The notes beneath the pieces are model-generated. The model made no database searches. It was not told the origin of the DNA and worked only from the letters and a program-made list of their open reading frames with translations. Below are positions 1-7,981 of a DNA stretch of 26,402 bases, in pieces (position 1 is the first letter of the stretch; each line of letters begins with the position of its first letter). Both the position numbers and the translations under genes were made by a program. The DNA lies in assembly GCA_001275005.1 (NCBI GenBank), contig JWZX01003069.1:1-26402 (forward strand), written 5' to 3'. The stretch comes from Chrysochromulina tobinii (Eukaryota > Haptophyta > Prymnesiales > Chrysochromulinaceae).

Positions 1-357
1 GAAATTGTAAACTTTTTACGGATTTACGGAATTTAGGGGGATCTGGGCGGAAGAGGGGGGTGGTGACGCGTATCCGCAAATCAAGTTAGCGCCGGCGAGT
101 GTCTGCTTCGTCTTGTTTCGTTAGATCGTTACACGAGCCGCATCGAGATCGCTGAGACCCTCGATGCATCCGGACGCCATGCTCGCTCTTGTTCATCTGC
201 GAGTTCGGAGATCATCGCGGCCCGGTGGCGAGCGAGGCGCCAGCTCCGAGCTCGCACGGCTCGGTCGAGCTCGGTCGAGCTCGGTCGAGCTCGGTCGAGC
301 TCGGTCGAGCTCGGTCAAGCTCGGTCAAGCTCGGCCACGTGTTCAGAGATCCAGCTC
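1..357. other. Left-edge non-coding stretch
   Basis: No credible coding region is visible here. The first 60 bases are comparatively AT-rich and the rest is GC-rich. The only structured element is the 10-base tandem repeat listed separately, which lies just beyond the stop codon of the OTU gene and so probably in its 3' untranslated or downstream region. Confidence 0.5.
261..334. repeat. 10-base tandem repeat, about seven units
   Basis: Five exact copies of TCGGTCGAGC (261-310) are followed by two copies of TCGGTCAAGC (311-330) and a partial unit. Each unit contains or borders GAGCTC-like palindromic sequence. It lies about 30 bases downstream of the minus-strand OTU gene's stop codon. It is non-coding as far as can be seen. 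Confidence 0.9.
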
Positions 358-1398
358 TCACTTAAACTCGCAGAAGTTCGCATGGCCGGTGCTCTTGGCA
401 TGCTCGAGCGCGCCCGCCTCGCCAACGAGGCCCTTTTGGCAGACCAGGCAGCGCAACGTGAACTTGGACGTGTCGGTAAACTTTCGCAGCCCGTGTTGCT
501 CCGCGACGAGGCTGTGAGCCTCGACCATCGCGCCGTCGACCGTGTGCGCATCGAAGACTGACACGTCGAGTTCCTCGGGCGCCCCGTCGAAGAGGGTCTT
601 GACGAGGAGGTCGTAGTGGACGCCGTCGTACAGGAGCAGGATGCGCGTCGGGTACTCCTCTCCCTGCCCGTACACGTCAACGCGCGTCGTTTGGATGTCG
701 AATGCCGCAATCTCTACGCCAAAGTGCTTTGACAGGATTGCGAGCTCTATGTGCCCACCCCATGTGTCTTGCCTGGTGATCCAGGCGCAGTAAGCATCGG
801 GGTCTTGACCAAGCATGGCCTCACTGAACTGGATCGGATCAGCGCGCACGGCGCCCGCGACGACCTGCCGCAGACCGTCTGCACGCTCACGGCGGCCTGC
901 GCTGCCGTGCATCGCGTGCGCCACTGCTGCGAAGAGGCACGAGTTGTCGGCTGGGACAACGCGGCGCATGATTCTCTCGGCGCCGTCGGTGCCGTCGGCG
1001 CCGGCCATGAAGCCTGCTGGCGCCGCTTGGCCAAGGCTGAGGGCTAGAGCGATCTGCATCTCCTCGTCCTCCATGTCGCCGGCAGCAGCAGCAGGAGCTG
1101 GCTGCTCTGGAGCAGGGCTTTTGAGAAGAGGCGCGGGTGGTGGCACGACTGGTACGGCCACGGCAGCAGGCGCGCCGACGCGCACGACGATGGTGTCACC
1201 TGATTTCAGAAAATTAGAGAGCGCCTCCTCGGCAGCAGGCAGCGGTTCAATCGGCTGCGGCGGGTAGCCTGCGAGCAGCGTGTAGGAGCTGGTCGTCTCG
1301 AGAGCTCCGTTAATATGCGCAGTGAGCTCGCCCATGGTGGATGCGTCGAGCGTTGTCTGGCCACTGGGCAGCCGAATGCGTAGTCGTATATGCGCCAT
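358..1398 (-). CDS. OTU1/YOD1-type ubiquitin thioesterase
   Basis: Predicted cysteine deubiquitinase of the OTU1/YOD1 family, which acts with Cdc48/p97 in ER-associated degradation in yeast and animals. The start is set at MAHIRLR because a UBX-like ubiquitin fold (residues about 1-75) begins there; the frame is open upstream but unlike any domain. An Ala/Pro linker follows, then an acidic UIM-like helix (about 109-123, DMEDEEMQIALALSLG). The OTU domain (about 146-268) has the catalytic-site motif DNSCLF with Cys154 and the histidine motif GVHYDLL with His261. A C-terminal C2H2 finger (Cys317, Cys320, His333, His339) matches the OTU1 architecture. Total 346 residues, near the usual length. 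The UBX-OTU-C2H2 order makes the family firm; the UIM-like helix is a weaker call. It is the last of three tandem minus-strand genes, 202 bases from ICMT. Confidence 0.92.
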   Translation of the reverse strand: MAHIRLRIRLPSGQTTLDASTMGELTAHINGALETTSSYTLLAGYPPQPIEPLPAAEEALSNFLKSGDTIVVRVGAPAAVAVPVVPPPAPLLKSPAPEQPAPAAAAGDMEDEEMQIALALSLGQAAPAGFMAGADGTDGAERIMRRVVPADNSCLFAAVAHAMHGSAGRRERADGLRQVVAGAVRADPIQFSEAMLGQDPDAYCAWITRQDTWGGHIELAILSKHFGVEIAAFDIQTTRVDVYGQGEEYPTRILLLYDGVHYDLLVKTLFDGAPEELDVSVFDAHTVDGAMVEAHSLVAEQHGLRKFTDTSKFTLRCLVCQKGLVGEAGALEHAKSTGHANFCEFK

Positions 1399-1600
1399 TA
1401 TGAGTTTTGGCGCAAACGTACCGGTAAAAAAACACCGGGGAGCGCCGGGAGCCGGAGTCATATCTCCCACAGGACCGACGAGGTTCCAATGGTATTGCAT
1501 GTAGCACACAATTGCTGCGTGGTGCGTGCAGTTGCGCTGCGTGGCCTCTCGGCACATCGATGGCAGCACGCTGGACGTCGGGACGAGGCCGCCCAACGAG

Positions 1601-2452
1601 TCACTCCACCCTGCCGATGGCAGTCCCGAGGAGAGGGATGCCAATCGTCGTCTTGCGTCTGTAAGTGCGGTAGGCGTCGCCGAAGAATTCGAGAAGGAGC
1701 TCCTCCTCGTGTGGAATGCGGTCGTAGAAAAAGTACCACGAGGCACCCGTGTACGCAAGTAAGCACAGCGGGTTCGCGAGGAGGAGCTGCGTGCCCACCG
1801 ACCACCAGAAGAAGCCAAAGTAAGCGGGATGGCGCAGGAACGCATAGATCCCATGCGTGACGAGCTGATGCTCTGCGCGCTTCTCACTCTCAATCTTGTG
1901 CGAAAAGTTGGTAGAGCATGTCGCCATGCCAAGTGCGCGTGTCGTCAGACCGACTATGCACACGAGTGCGCCTAAGCTGCTGAGCGGGCCCCACTGCTTC
2001 GATTCGCTCCAGGCGAACGGGAAGAACGCCCACTCGAGCCAATACTCCATCCAGGCAAGGGCAACCATGACTTGGTAGAGCACAGAGTGGTTGAGCAGGA
2101 AATTGTCGAATCCGAGCGTATCCGGGCGGAACGCAGCAGTCAGTAGGTACTCCGACATGTGAAAGCAGATGAGGAGCAAAAAGTACACAGCCCACGGCGC
2201 TGCAGATGGCAACAGCAGAAGCAAGAGCGGTGTCACTGAGCAAGAGACGCCGAGCAAGAAACCCGTGAGCACTGCGAGCCCGCGACCGTTCGGATCAGTG
2301 AACTCGGCCCACGCAGCAGGTGGTAAACGCGCGGCAGCCGCAGCGCCTGCAGAAGCCTCCGCGGCCTCGCCGGACAGCAGCGGCTCCCGTAGCTTTCCCG
2401 GCGCCATTGAGGGCATTATTGTGCTCAAGACGGCGTTTTCGAAAACAAACAC
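1601..2452 (-). CDS. ICMT: Protein-S-isoprenylcysteine O-methyltransferase
   Basis: Integral ER-membrane enzyme that methylates the C-terminal prenylated cysteine of CaaX proteins using S-adenosylmethionine (STE14/ICMT family). The 283-residue protein has a short polar N-terminus, then several hydrophobic segments (about 58-82, 86-107, 122-146, 157-176). The diagnostic C-terminal signature follows: THGIYAFLRHPAYFGF (199-214), a further hydrophobic stretch containing GTQLLLANPL (220-229), and RIPHEEELLLEFFGDAY (245-261) with the conserved Arg, Glu-Glu and Tyr. Met1, Met13 and Met16 are all possible starts; the longest is listed. The length is normal for the family. It lies 169 bases from the stop of the MTD1-like gene and is probably transcribed independently. 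Confidence in the family is high, in the exact start moderate. Confidence 0.93.
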   Translation of the reverse strand: MFVFENAVLSTIMPSMAPGKLREPLLSGEAAEASAGAAAAARLPPAAWAEFTDPNGRGLAVLTGFLLGVSCSVTPLLLLLLPSAAPWAVYFLLLICFHMSEYLLTAAFRPDTLGFDNFLLNHSVLYQVMVALAWMEYWLEWAFFPFAWSESKQWGPLSSLGALVCIVGLTTRALGMATCSTNFSHKIESEKRAEHQLVTHGIYAFLRHPAYFGFFWWSVGTQLLLANPLCLLAYTGASWYFFYDRIPHEEELLLEFFGDAYRTYRRKTTIGIPLLGTAIGRVE

Positions 2453-2621
2453 GCAGCAGAGCAGCCCATTGGGCCAAGCTCAGAATGCGCCACGCACGTG
2501 TCAATTTATTAAATCCATGCAGCTCTGGGCATCGCCCTCATTGTCAATGACGAGTCATCCACCTACTTGTGTATGTGATGTCTTTGATGTCTCGCATGAT
2601 GTATCAGCGTTTGAGCTCAAC

Positions 2622-3728
2622 TCAACGGCGGGAGACCGCGACCGCTATGAGTGTGAGCGCAGCGCCGGCGGCGAAAGCGGCGGTGAGCGACGCGGCTGCG
2701 GGCACCGCAGCACTGCCGGCCGTGTCGGTCGCGGCGTTCCTCGCCGATTCCTCCTTCGCGGCGAGCGAGTGGAAGTTGGTATGCAGCCGCAGCAGGTTGC
2801 GCGCGAGGATGGCGATGGTGACTTTGCCAATGGCAGGCACGAGCGCGCAGCGCTCCTCGACGCCTGGACCAAAGTTCATGTGCTGGGAGACGTTGATGGC
2901 GATGGCGCCAGGCTTCATCGCGTCAGCGGCGATTGTGAAGCTCTTGACTGGGACGCCCGAGATGACCACATCGGCAGAGGCGAGCGCATCTTTTTGCTCC
3001 ACGCTCGTCTCCTCCACCTTGATTGTGCCCGAGACGGCGCCTGCCGTGAACACCTGCATGCCGTGCTCATCCACCGAATAGACTGTTGCGCCGTCATTGG
3101 CGAGCATCGCGGCGAGCGGCCGGCCGACGACCTCTGAGCGGTTGAACACGATGCACGTGCGCCCAGCGAGCTGCTTTCGGACAGGAGCTGCCTTGTCATA
3201 CGCACCGAGGTCCTCGAGCAGCTTGACGCATGCAAGTGGCGTGCAGGGCAACACGCACTTTTTCGGTTCAACGGCAGAGGCAGCGCCCAGAGCGTACGAG
3301 CACCCTCTGTACTCGTCGAGCGTCCGGATGTTGTGGTAGAGGGCGTAGCGATAGCGGTGATTGAGGCCTTCGACGTCTTTCTCGAACGAGACGACATCGC
3401 GCAGGTACATGTCCTTTTGTGTACCAAAGACGGGGTAGTACACGATAATGCCGTGCACGTCCGGGTCTTCGTTGGCAGCAATCACTGCGGACTCGAGCTC
3501 GTGGCGCCCTGGCCTACGCAGCTCGTAGGCAATGCCATTCTTCTCGCACGCGCGACTCGTCATGCGCGCGTACACTTCGCCTGCAGGGTCCTCGTTGGAG
3601 AGGAAACCCACAAGCTTTGGATGACCCTTGCCGGCAGAGACGAGCTTCGCAACCGTATCTCGGATCTCCAGGTTGAAGGCCTCCGCGACAGCGTCTTGCG
3701 TGTGCTTACCGGGTGCGGGCCACGGCAT
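2622..3728 (-). CDS. MTD1: MTD1-type methylenetetrahydrofolate dehydrogenase
   Basis: Monofunctional dehydrogenase that oxidises 5,10-methylene-THF in one-carbon metabolism; the closest type I recognise is fungal NAD-dependent MTD1 rather than bifunctional FolD. Evidence: GIIVYYPVFG (93-102), EKDVEGLNH (116-124), LPCTPLACVKLLE (160-172), and the dinucleotide-binding segment NRSEVVGRPLAAMLANDGAT (196-215), followed by VVISGVP and PAIGKVTIAILARNLLRL. The start at MPWPAPGKHT is chosen because similarity to the family begins about there; the frame is open upstream to 4016 but overlaps the divergent gene and has no recognisable homology. The protein is 368 residues. It ends with a hydrophobic stretch (about 343-364) and SRR, unlike the normally soluble enzyme, suggesting a tail anchor. 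Cofactor preference cannot be read from the sequence. Confidence 0.92.
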   Translation of the reverse strand: MPWPAPGKHTQDAVAEAFNLEIRDTVAKLVSAGKGHPKLVGFLSNEDPAGEVYARMTSRACEKNGIAYELRRPGRHELESAVIAANEDPDVHGIIVYYPVFGTQKDMYLRDVVSFEKDVEGLNHRYRYALYHNIRTLDEYRGCSYALGAASAVEPKKCVLPCTPLACVKLLEDLGAYDKAAPVRKQLAGRTCIVFNRSEVVGRPLAAMLANDGATVYSVDEHGMQVFTAGAVSGTIKVEETSVEQKDALASADVVISGVPVKSFTIAADAMKPGAIAINVSQHMNFGPGVEERCALVPAIGKVTIAILARNLLRLHTNFHSLAAKEESARNAATDTAGSAAVPAAASLTAAFAAGAALTLIAVAVSRR

Positions 3729-3975
3729 GGGACACCAACGCAGGCTGAGGACTGCTTTGTCAGCCGAGAGGGACCCCCGACGGACGCGACCACGCGCAAT
3801 CGTCTCCCGCAGAGGAGTGGCCCGCGAGTGTGAACGTGAAAACCGAGACCCATGGGAAAGTCCTCGGACGCGCACCCACCCTGCCACCTGCACGAGAGCA
3901 TGCGCAACTGTTTCGCCCGGCAAGTTCTCCGCACCCAACTTCCCCAGGAGGTCCCCAACGGGCAGTTCGCAGGAA
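3729..3975. promoter_or_regulatory. Probable bidirectional promoter (MTD1 / sirtuin)
   Basis: A 247-base gap between divergent starts on opposite strands. No TATA box or other named element is evident. Assignment as a shared promoter rests only on the head-to-head arrangement, which recurs four more times in the window. Confidence 0.4.
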
Positions 3976-6900
3976 ATGGTCGCTGCTCCTACTGCGCCAT
4001 CCACATTGCGGCGCAAGCTTGCGGCCGCGGCTGCTGCGCCGCGGCCGCAGAGTCAGGAAGGATCATCCTCGCAACCCCCGCGACGCCCTGGCACATCAGC
4101 CAAGAAGCTCTCGCGGCCGCAGAGTAACGGCAGTAGCAGTTGCGTGGCTGATGAGGCCAAGGCTCAGTATGCAAGGGCCGCCGCGGCATTGCTGGATGCA
4201 GACTTCTTGCTCGTGTGTGCAGGCGCAGGCTTCTCAGCTGATTCGGGCCTGCCCGTCTACAAGGACGTTGCTGACATCGAACCGTATCGTCAGCGATCGC
4301 TTACGTACTCCGACCTTTGCACGCCTGGCTGGTGCCAACGCGATCCAGAGACCTTCTATGGTTTCTGGGGCGCATGCTACAACTCCTATTTCGACACGGA
4401 ACCGCACGAGGGCTATTCTATCATCAACCGCTGGCGCGACGGCGTTGTTGGCCGTCGCCTCGTGAAGCGTATCTCGTCGGCCCGCTCCACACGCGACGCC
4501 AAGCCTCTGCATTCGGAGCCGATAAGCGGAGGCAATGAAGCCTCGGCGAGCGGCGACGGCCCATCGGCGGGGTTTGTATTCACATCCAATGTTGACTGCT
4601 TCTTCCGGCGCGCGGGCTGGGCGGAGACGCAGATCCTTGAGATCCATGGCAACGTGCAGCGATGGCAGTGTTCACTGCCTTGCAGCCAGTCGCGGCTCAG
4701 CCGGCACCCGGTGTGGCTGCTCCCTAAGTCGCACCGCTTCGAGTTGGACATGTCCACAATGCGTGCGCCGCGCTTCTATCGGGACGCCACGAAGAGCCAA
4801 TCGGATGGGCCTTCGGAGGCTAAGCACGAGGCGGTGCCAAACGGAGCGGCGGCGGCGTCAAACGCTGCAGCGGCGGTATCGGCACATGCGACGCGTAGCG
4901 GCAAGCTGACTACGGCTTGGGATGCCGACGACGACGACGACGAGGAGGAGGAGGAGGAGGAGGAGGAGGAGGAGGACTGCGATCTTGATCTTGAAGTCTG
5001 CGAACATGCTGGCGAGTCTGATATCTATGGCAAGGACACCAGCGGTGCGAGTGAGAGAGCCAAGGATGTTCACACCGAGGATGTGCACACCGAGGATGTG
5101 CACACCGAGGATGTTCACTGCCGCACATGCGCCGACATGAGCGACACGTCGGTGGCAGTGGGCACGGGCTCCGATGCGCGCCGCACACGGCTCAACCCTG
5201 ACGAGAACTTCGTGCATTGCCCGCACTGCGGGCGGCTAGCACGCCCGTGCATCTTGATGTTCGATGACAACGCATGGATGGGCGACGAGGCTCCAGGCCC
5301 GCTCGGCCCTGGGCACTCCCAGCCTCGCTGCTACCGGCAATGGGAGGCCGCCGTCAGGGCCGCGCTGAAGGCCGACCGCCGGAAGCGGCTAGTCATCCTT
5401 GAGCTTGGGTGCGGCCTGCGGGTACCGACGGTCCGTAGGCATGCAGAGCGCCTGCTCAAGCAAACCTTCAAGTTCAATACGCAGCTTGTGCGCATCAACT
5501 TGGATGAGCCCGAGGCACGGAAAAACGGCAAGCTAGCAGGTGCTATCATCTCGCTGCGCAGCACATGCCTCGCAGCGCTTCAGCAGGTGGATACACACAT
5601 CAGCGAGATGTGTGCGATCCGAGGAGTACCCACCAACGGAGGCTTGTATGCGTCGGTGCCGCCGCGTGCTTCTGCAGACGCTGTGCGCACACAGTCCGAT
5701 CTTTCTGTGGAGCGGCGAAGCAGGCCGCAGACCGCGGCTCCGTCGTCAGCTCGCGCAGCGAATACAGCATCTGCAGCCATCACGCCCGTGTTCGAGGCGC
5801 CAAGCGTCACTGCCGCGTCTATCGGAGGCCTCATACAAGTGCTGCCCGCTGTTTCGTGTCAGGCCGCTTCCAAGATGGATGCAGCAGTGGCGCACAGCTG
5901 TCGCCCCCCTCCCACTCTGCCGGAGTCCTCAAGGGCACGCGCGAGCGACAAGGAGTCTCCAACGGCAGCAGTGGTGTCCGGCTCCGCGACAGCCGCGTTC
6001 GCTCCAGTTGCTGCAGATACCACCACGGTTCAGACGAATTCCCCACAGACGCCTGGGGCCCAGGCGGCCAGGTCCTCAACGATGGCGGTGATGGCTCCAG
6101 CGGCTGAAGTGATAGTGGTGATGGCGCCATCGGCGGCGAAGGTAGGACATGCGCACACCACCACCACCACCACCACCTCTACCACCACCACCACCCCTGC
6201 GGCGAGTGTGGCACAGACGAGTATCCCTCTGCCTTTGGGCACCACCACCACCACCCCTGCGGCGAGTGTGGCACAGACGAGTATCCCTCTGCCTTTGGGT
6301 TGGTCCCGGTACATCGATCCAGCAAGTGGTCGCCCTTATTTTGCCGATCCTGCTGGAAAGACTACCTGGGACGTCCCTAGGCTGACCACGTCCGCTACCG
6401 CCACCTCTTCCTCGTCGTCGGAGAATGCATCTGAGCCTGGTTCACCGACCATGGCTGCCTCCGCTGTTGCCGCGCCTGCGTCCGTCACGGAAGCGGCTCG
6501 CAGCGCCTCTGCTGGAACAGCCTCGGCTTCTGTCCGGCGCGTGATCCGTCCTTGCACGACCAGCCACACTTTCGCTCCCGAGTCCTCCCTGGGCAGCGAG
6601 GACGCCGAAGGCACAGGCGAGTCGGCCACTGCTGGCAGCGCAAGGGCCACTGCGTCTACGATGGCAGATGGGCTTGTCGCTCAAGTCGAGAGGCATTTCG
6701 AAGGGATGCCATCTTTCGTCCCAAGTGTCGCCACGCGTCTCAGCGGAGATTGCAGTCACATCTACGCTCGACTGGCGGCCGTACGTGTGGAGACGGAGGT
6801 GAGGGCACACACGAAGCTGCTCGCAGCAAGGGCACATGAACTTGCGGTGGCCGAGGCGAGCGCCAAGGCGAGCGCAAAGGCGCGAGCAGAGGCGCGGGAG

Positions 6901-7743
6901 TGGAAGAGGTCTAACGTGCGCGCAGATGTCACGGCGGAGTATCGAGCTGAGGCGCTGCTGGAGCCACACGATGCTGACGAATTCCGCGAGCATCCCGCAC
7001 GCGAGCTGCAATCTCCGCAATCTCGCACATCTGCAATCTGCAATCCCGCACGCGAGCCATCTCGAGCTGAGACCCAGCCGGAGCCACGTGGTGCAGACCT
7101 GGCCCGTGAGCCTCGCGCTCGTGGTCACCGGCCGCCATCGCTCAGTTGGGCGTCCGCCGCTCAACAGCTCGAAACAGAGTCGTGTGGTGTTCCAGCTCCG
7201 TCGTGGCTCGCACCGCCTCCTCCTGCGCTCGCGTCGGCAGCGGCCTACTTGCTTGCCGCGCAGAGACGCAGCGCGCCTCGTGTGTACATCAAAGCTTCGA
7301 AGAGCTTAGTGCCACACGAGCGAAGCTTGCAGGCGAGCAAGACCTTGGTGCCACATGAGCGAGCCCGTACCGGAATCAGCTTGGGCACTCGCGTCTCCAC
7401 CACGAACGTTGCCGTGCGCGAGAAGCCCACCGCGCTGCACAACGGCTTCTTCACGAGCGCGCACCAGGCAGTGGCTCTGCAAGATGGCGGCAACGTGGGG
7501 TCGGCCAAGCCCTTGCAGACTGTGGCGATCGAGCCACTGCACCCACTGAGCTCGGCGTGGGCAGCTATTAGGCCGAAGTCGGGAGTGGGCGTGCGCCCAT
7601 CGACCACGGGCGCTTTGCGACCGTTCACACCAACTGCCCCCGTGCCTTACCGCCTGCAGTTGGCACTCCCTGGAGCGCGGACGACTGCAGCTACAGCAGC
7701 TACATCAGCATTGCAGGGGCGCGTGCAGCCGCCACCCTTGTGA
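3976..7743 (+). CDS. SIR2-family NAD-dependent deacylase with WW domain
   Basis: Large (1,255-residue) sirtuin fusion. The SIR2 core spans residues about 60-540: NAD motif CAGAGFSADSGLPVYK (81-96), TSNVD (203-207, where many sirtuins have TQNID), catalytic His224 in EIHGN, zinc cysteines C232/C236 and C414/C417, ARPCILMFDDNAW (421-433) and GCGLRVPT (477-484). The zinc pairs are separated by about 178 residues containing a polyacidic run (319-332), VHTED repeats and an extra CRTC pair, instead of the usual short loop. A long Ser/Ala/Thr-rich linker leads to a WW domain (about 772-801) with Trp776 and Trp798, 22 apart, GRPYF between them and a following Pro. An Ala/Glu/Arg-rich, probably helical region (about 930-1000) and a low-complexity tail follow. 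Start set at MVAAPT, since upstream codons overlap the divergent promoter. NAD-dependent deacylation is family knowledge; the substrate is unknown. Confidence 0.85.
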   Translation: MVAAPTAPSTLRRKLAAAAAAPRPQSQEGSSSQPPRRPGTSAKKLSRPQSNGSSSCVADEAKAQYARAAAALLDADFLLVCAGAGFSADSGLPVYKDVADIEPYRQRSLTYSDLCTPGWCQRDPETFYGFWGACYNSYFDTEPHEGYSIINRWRDGVVGRRLVKRISSARSTRDAKPLHSEPISGGNEASASGDGPSAGFVFTSNVDCFFRRAGWAETQILEIHGNVQRWQCSLPCSQSRLSRHPVWLLPKSHRFELDMSTMRAPRFYRDATKSQSDGPSEAKHEAVPNGAAAASNAAAAVSAHATRSGKLTTAWDADDDDDEEEEEEEEEEEDCDLDLEVCEHAGESDIYGKDTSGASERAKDVHTEDVHTEDVHTEDVHCRTCADMSDTSVAVGTGSDARRTRLNPDENFVHCPHCGRLARPCILMFDDNAWMGDEAPGPLGPGHSQPRCYRQWEAAVRAALKADRRKRLVILELGCGLRVPTVRRHAERLLKQTFKFNTQLVRINLDEPEARKNGKLAGAIISLRSTCLAALQQVDTHISEMCAIRGVPTNGGLYASVPPRASADAVRTQSDLSVERRSRPQTAAPSSARAANTASAAITPVFEAPSVTAASIGGLIQVLPAVSCQAASKMDAAVAHSCRPPPTLPESSRARASDKESPTAAVVSGSATAAFAPVAADTTTVQTNSPQTPGAQAARSSTMAVMAPAAEVIVVMAPSAAKVGHAHTTTTTTTSTTTTTPAASVAQTSIPLPLGTTTTTPAASVAQTSIPLPLGWSRYIDPASGRPYFADPAGKTTWDVPRLTTSATATSSSSSENASEPGSPTMAASAVAAPASVTEAARSASAGTASASVRRVIRPCTTSHTFAPESSLGSEDAEGTGESATAGSARATASTMADGLVAQVERHFEGMPSFVPSVATRLSGDCSHIYARLAAVRVETEVRAHTKLLAARAHELAVAEASAKASAKARAEAREWKRSNVRADVTAEYRAEALLEPHDADEFREHPARELQSPQSRTSAICNPAREPSRAETQPEPRGADLAREPRARGHRPPSLSWASAAQQLETESCGVPAPSWLAPPPPALASAAAYLLAAQRRSAPRVYIKASKSLVPHERSLQASKTLVPHERARTGISLGTRVSTTNVAVREKPTALHNGFFTSAHQAVALQDGGNVGSAKPLQTVAIEPLHPLSSAWAAIRPKSGVGVRPSTTGALRPFTPTAPVPYRLQLALPGARTTAATAATSALQGRVQPPPL
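5065..5118 (+). repeat. 15-base in-frame repeat (VHTED)
   Basis: Three full 15-base units plus a partial fourth encode DVHTE repeats inside the insertion that splits the sirtuin zinc module. Units differ only at a T/G position in the valine codon (GTT or GTG). Confidence 0.9.
6181..6300 (+). repeat. 60-base tandem duplication before the WW domain
   Basis: Bases 6181-6240 and 6241-6300 are identical except for the last base. Each copy encodes a 20-residue block from TTTTTPAASV to PLPLG, so the residues that lead into the first WW tryptophan are present twice. The near-perfect identity, including synonymous positions, points to a very recent duplication. Confidence 0.97.
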
Positions 7744-7981
7744 AACCGGAACAGGCGAGGGGGCTCCATGGACAGCTCTGGGGCGGCGCGGTTCTGTATG
7801 TCCGCCCGTACTCGTGAAGAATAAGGGTTCTCTCTTTACTCTTAAGATTCAGACCCACAGGCACCTCCGCAGTGCGCAGCGGCAGACGTTTGTCGTTTCG
7901 TTTACATGATTACATGTCTCATATCGTGTCTTATCTACTTTTGAGTCATCATCGCATTTTAAAAGATAAGGGTAGTGAGCA

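Noticed and set aside
4858-5226. Minus-strand frame with poly-Leu run resembling a membrane helix
   Set aside because: The Leu run is the antisense of the GAG-rich polyacidic stretch of the sirtuin.
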